From CAZUSC01 sp964622915 (lineage in GTDB: Bacteria > Patescibacteriota > Andersenbacteria > UBA10190), in the NCBI GenBank assembly GCA_964622915.1, contig CAZUSC010000083.1:1-5761 (forward strand): DNA of 5,761 bases, written 5' to 3'. The position numbers and the translations under genes are program-made. How positions within the stretch are numbered: the first letter of the stretch is position 1; every line of letters begins with the position of its first letter. A model generated the notes under the pieces. That model was not told where the DNA came from and did not search any database. It was given only the letters and a program-made list of their open reading frames with translations. Shown here piece after piece: positions 3,928 through 5,761 of the stretch.

Positions 3928-5508
3928 TTATTTACTGGTTTGACCAGTGGTGTCTTTGAGCCACTGCAACGTGCCGCCCAGTTTTTCAATAGTATCCCGG
4001 TCGCCGGGGCGGATTCTGCCAAACCAATAATTTTTGTCTTCTGGCGAAGGTTCTTTTTGATGAACGAAGTAGAAAAGGTAGGTGAACCACTTAGCTTCTA
4101 ATACTTCTTCGTCTATAACTGCGGTGCGGGATGTGAGCGCCGGTTTTTTGCCAGTGGACTTGGTGCGGCGCATGGCGACCAGCAGGTCTTCTTTATTATT
4201 AACCTCGCCGTTATAGACATAATCAATCCAAAACTTGTTTTCGGGGTCAGTTACTTCCTTATCGAAAACGGATCGGTATATTTCATTCATCTGGCCAATG
4301 ATGGTACGAATGGCCGGGCGGACTTTCGTTAAGTTGTTAGCAGTATTGGGCGCCGCTTGAGCCGCGGCGGTAGTACCGGTGGCCACAATGCCTTTGAAGG
4401 CAGTAATGGGAGTACCCTGGGCGTACTGTCGATATAATTCCGGATACTCTTTGCGCACCTGGCTAGGTTTATAGCCCATGGCCGCCAAGATAGCGGGGCT
4501 GGCAATCAGGCGCAGGGCGCCTTTTTGCATCAGGTAGATGTTAGTGCCAATGCCGACCACCCAGCCGTCGGGATATTTATCAATATTGAATCCGCGCGGA
4601 TGACGGGCGAGGACCGCGGCATTAGCCGGGACGCGCTGGCTTTCATCAGGATAGCCGTCTGCTTCGTAAAAACGATCCTTCAAGTATAAATGTTTGCTGA
4701 TGGTACCCGCGGTGGCCTCGAGGGTCTTCCAAATGCGCCCGCCGTGAAAGGGGCCGTCATAGATGGCCATGCCGCCAGGAAACGAATCTGTTTTGGTAAT
4801 GGCCGGTCCGGTCGGAAATTCGCTCAAGTGGACGGTGGAGGTGGGATACAGATTGCCACTGGGGAATTTTAAGGCTCCTCTGACAGCATCGCTTATCGGC
4901 CGCTTGCGCAGTTTATCGTCAATGTAATATTTGGTGCCATTAGGATGGACCAACACTTTACCAATATAGATTTTGTTTACCGAAGTGGTTTGCGGATAGC
5001 GGGCTAGGTCAGTGTCAGAAACCGTGATGATAATATCAGATTTGAAAAAGTGATTCTCGTTCAGCCAACGGTCGAGCACGCCCGGAATAACCCAGCTTTT
5101 CTTGCCGTCACGGATGAAATATACCTGTGGCTTCGTAGGGGATTTAATAAGAGTGCCATTAGGCAGGAAATTGGGGTTGTGGGGCGAAGGATAATTAGCG
5201 GCGCTGACTTTAAAACCGTTCACGGCTGGCGTGTTACTATTAACGGCTGCTGCCACAACCGGTGTGTTGCCGCCATTATTAGCTTTTTGATAGCCCATCG
5301 CTCCTACCAAGGCCGAATAGGTCGTCTTATCGCCGCGATTGACGCGATCCGCCCAATAAATCCATTCCGATGTGGAGGGATTGCGGCCGTAAACTTGGCG
5401 AAAAGCTTGGTTAATTTGATCTACGAGAGCGGCATCAGCCGGCAGAGCGGAAACAGCAGAGCTAAATAAAAAAATAGCGGCGAGCAAGCTGCGACCAAGG
5501 TGAATCAT
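3928..5508 (-). CDS. Exported multi-repeat protein with DUF4214-like modules
   Basis: This 526-residue protein is predicted to be secreted or surface-bound. Residues 1-26 form a signal peptide: short basic start, hydrophobic core (8-21), and likely cleavage after Ala-Asp-Ala (24-26). A DUF4214-like module follows at 29-76 ('VYGRNPSTSEWIYWADRV'). The central part has repeats of the type 'NGTLIK..VYFI.DGKK..I' ending in 'VSDTDLARYP' (115-172), then diverged copies at about 181-234 and 317-379. After an Ala/Thr-rich linker (about 385-402), two more modules occur at about 413-460 ('IYRSVFDKEVTDPENKFWIDYV') and 477-522 ('KEPSPEDKNYWFGRI'). There is no LPXTG motif, terminal membrane helix or enzyme motif. 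Similar architectures are common in Patescibacteria secreted proteins of unknown role; surface binding or attachment is a guess. There is no Shine-Dalgarno, and an extended -10 ends six bases before the ATG, which suggests leaderless translation. It lies 29 bases downstream of tRNA-Ser. Confidence 0.8.
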   Translation of the reverse strand: MIHLGRSLLAAIFLFSSAVSALPADAALVDQINQAFRQVYGRNPSTSEWIYWADRVNRGDKTTYSALVGAMGYQKANNGGNTPVVAAAVNSNTPAVNGFKVSAANYPSPHNPNFLPNGTLIKSPTKPQVYFIRDGKKSWVIPGVLDRWLNENHFFKSDIIITVSDTDLARYPQTTSVNKIYIGKVLVHPNGTKYYIDDKLRKRPISDAVRGALKFPSGNLYPTSTVHLSEFPTGPAITKTDSFPGGMAIYDGPFHGGRIWKTLEATAGTISKHLYLKDRFYEADGYPDESQRVPANAAVLARHPRGFNIDKYPDGWVVGIGTNIYLMQKGALRLIASPAILAAMGYKPSQVRKEYPELYRQYAQGTPITAFKGIVATGTTAAAQAAPNTANNLTKVRPAIRTIIGQMNEIYRSVFDKEVTDPENKFWIDYVYNGEVNNKEDLLVAMRRTKSTGKKPALTSRTAVIDEEVLEAKWFTYLFYFVHQKEPSPEDKNYWFGRIRPGDRDTIEKLGGTLQWLKDTTGQTSK

Positions 5509-5514
5509 TTATGC

Positions 5515-5534
5515 ATATTATCACGAAATGTGAT
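5515..5534 (-). promoter_or_regulatory. Extended -10 promoter with overlapping dyad, exported-protein gene
   Basis: On the minus strand TGA-TAATAT (5523-5515) resembles an extended -10 (TGnTATAAT) and leaves six bases to the ATG at 5508. No -35 is visible 17 bases upstream, where the sequence is already the tRNA 3' end. A perfect 5-bp dyad, ATCAC-n5-GTGAT on the + strand (5520-5534), overlaps the -10 and could be an operator or a small processing hairpin. Confidence 0.4.
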
Positions 5535-5537
5535 TCT

Positions 5538-5630
5538 TGGCGGAGACGGGAGGATTCGAACCTCCGAAGGGGTTTAAGGCCCCTTAACAGGTTAGCAACC
5601 TGCCTCTTTCGGCCTCTCAGACACGTCTCC
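5538..5630 (-). tRNA. trnS: tRNA-Ser(GCU)
   Basis: Read on the minus strand the gene starts GGAGACG (5630-5624), which pairs with CGTCTCC (5548-5542), followed by discriminator G and an encoded CCA (5540-5538). The anticodon loop TTGCTAA gives anticodon GCU at 5596-5594, reading AGC/AGU serine codons. The T-arm GGAGG-TTCGAAT-CCTCC is complete. A long variable arm AAGGGG-CCTTAAA-CCCCTT is diagnostic of a class II tRNA such as serine. The total length of 93 bases fits. Confidence 0.95.
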
Positions 5631-5644
5631 CCAAAACGAAGTTT

Positions 5645-5673
5645 ACCATACTCTATTGGGCAAATTCATTCAA
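5645..5673 (-). promoter_or_regulatory. Promoter of tRNA-Ser
   Basis: On the minus strand, TTGAAT (5673-5668) and TATGGT (5650-5645) are separated by exactly 17 bases. This predicts a start near 5638, a few bases before the mature 5' end at 5630. Confidence 0.5.
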
Positions 5674-5693
5674 GAAAAGCATGAAATGATGGA

Positions 5694-5722
5694 TTGATTA
5701 AAGAGAGGATTTCAAGTATAAA
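5694..5722 (+). promoter_or_regulatory. Promoter of the right-edge tRNA
   Basis: TTGATT (5694-5699) and TATAAA (5717-5722) are separated by 17 bases, placing the start near 5729 and giving a leader of about 13 bases before the tRNA at 5742. It is divergent from the tRNA-Ser promoter. Confidence 0.55.
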
Positions 5723-5741
5723 CATCAGGTAGGATGATCAA

Positions 5742-5761
5742 GCGTCCATAGCTCAGTTGGT
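5742..5761 (+). tRNA. tRNA, 5' portion only (isotype undetermined)
   Basis: The sequence GCGTCCA-TA-GCTC-AGTTGGT matches the start of a bacterial tRNA: a 7-base acceptor strand, the U8-A9 positions, the GCTC D-stem and an AGTTGGT D-loop. It runs off the right edge before the anticodon, so the amino acid cannot be assigned. A well-spaced promoter lies just upstream. Confidence 0.8.

Noticed and set aside
5050..5469. 139-residue + strand frame opposite the exported-protein gene
   Set aside because: It is antisense to a coherent signal-peptide and repeat protein, has no recognisable domain and no SD, and is explained as a reverse-complement shadow.
1..5761. Recoded genetic code (UGA as Gly, as in some CPR groups)
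   Set aside because: TGA ends the NeuA-like gene just before a terminator and no gene needs an in-frame TGA to be read through.
1..5761. CRISPR array, insertion sequence or prophage
   Set aside because: No spaced direct repeats, transposase motifs or phage structural genes are visible on either strand.

Overview
The window looks like ordinary chromosome from a bacterium with a small, compact genome, most plausibly a Candidate Phyla Radiation (Patescibacteria/Parcubacteria-like) lineage. This is an inference. It rests on the large secreted protein built from DUF4214-like and 'NGTLIK...VYFI..GKK'-type repeats that I associate with those genomes, on short intergenic gaps, on two genes that appear to start leaderless beside two with strong Shine-Dalgarno sites, and on divergence of otherwise familiar enzyme families. 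No phage, transposase, CRISPR array or plasmid function is visible. TAA, TAG and TGA all act as stops, so the standard bacterial code fits.

Left part (1-1121): the C-terminal end of a probable NUDIX hydrolase enters from the left on the + strand and stops at 208. A class I SAM-dependent methyltransferase converges on it from the minus strand (357-1121). The 148-base gap between them holds an unexplained nested inverted-repeat structure: an 11-bp outer stem, a 9-bp bulged second stem and two inner hairpins.

Central part (1122-2800): a divergent control region carries two back-to-back sigma-70-type promoters that share one palindromic -35 box (TTGACAA). Rightward it feeds a two-gene operon: a short citrate synthase/citryl-CoA lyase family enzyme (1263-1994), then a NeuA-type CMP-nonulosonate cytidylyltransferase (1999-2703) whose ribosome binding site lies inside the end of the first gene. 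The 5' leader of this operon can form two mutually exclusive hairpins, the second followed by TTTT, as in a transcription attenuator. An intrinsic terminator closes the operon at 2717-2743. Together the genes suggest a small cassette making or modifying a carboxylated compound that is then activated with CMP, perhaps for a cell-surface glycan. The substrate cannot be read from sequence.

Right part (2801-5761): on the minus strand lie a divergent D-Ala-D-Ala-ligase-type ATP-grasp enzyme (2801-3844), an intrinsic terminator (3866-3892) and a 526-residue exported repeat protein (3928-5508), with tRNA-Ser(GCU) just upstream (5538-5630). Past a short region with two divergent promoters, a second tRNA starts on the + strand at 5742 and runs off the right edge.

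The points most worth follow-up are the structured element at 212-346, the candidate attenuator at 1185-1226, the citrate-synthase-like plus NeuA-like pairing, and the ATP-grasp ligase that has lost several residues normally needed for D-Ala-D-Ala formation. None of this amounts to a clearly recognisable new defence or mobile system.
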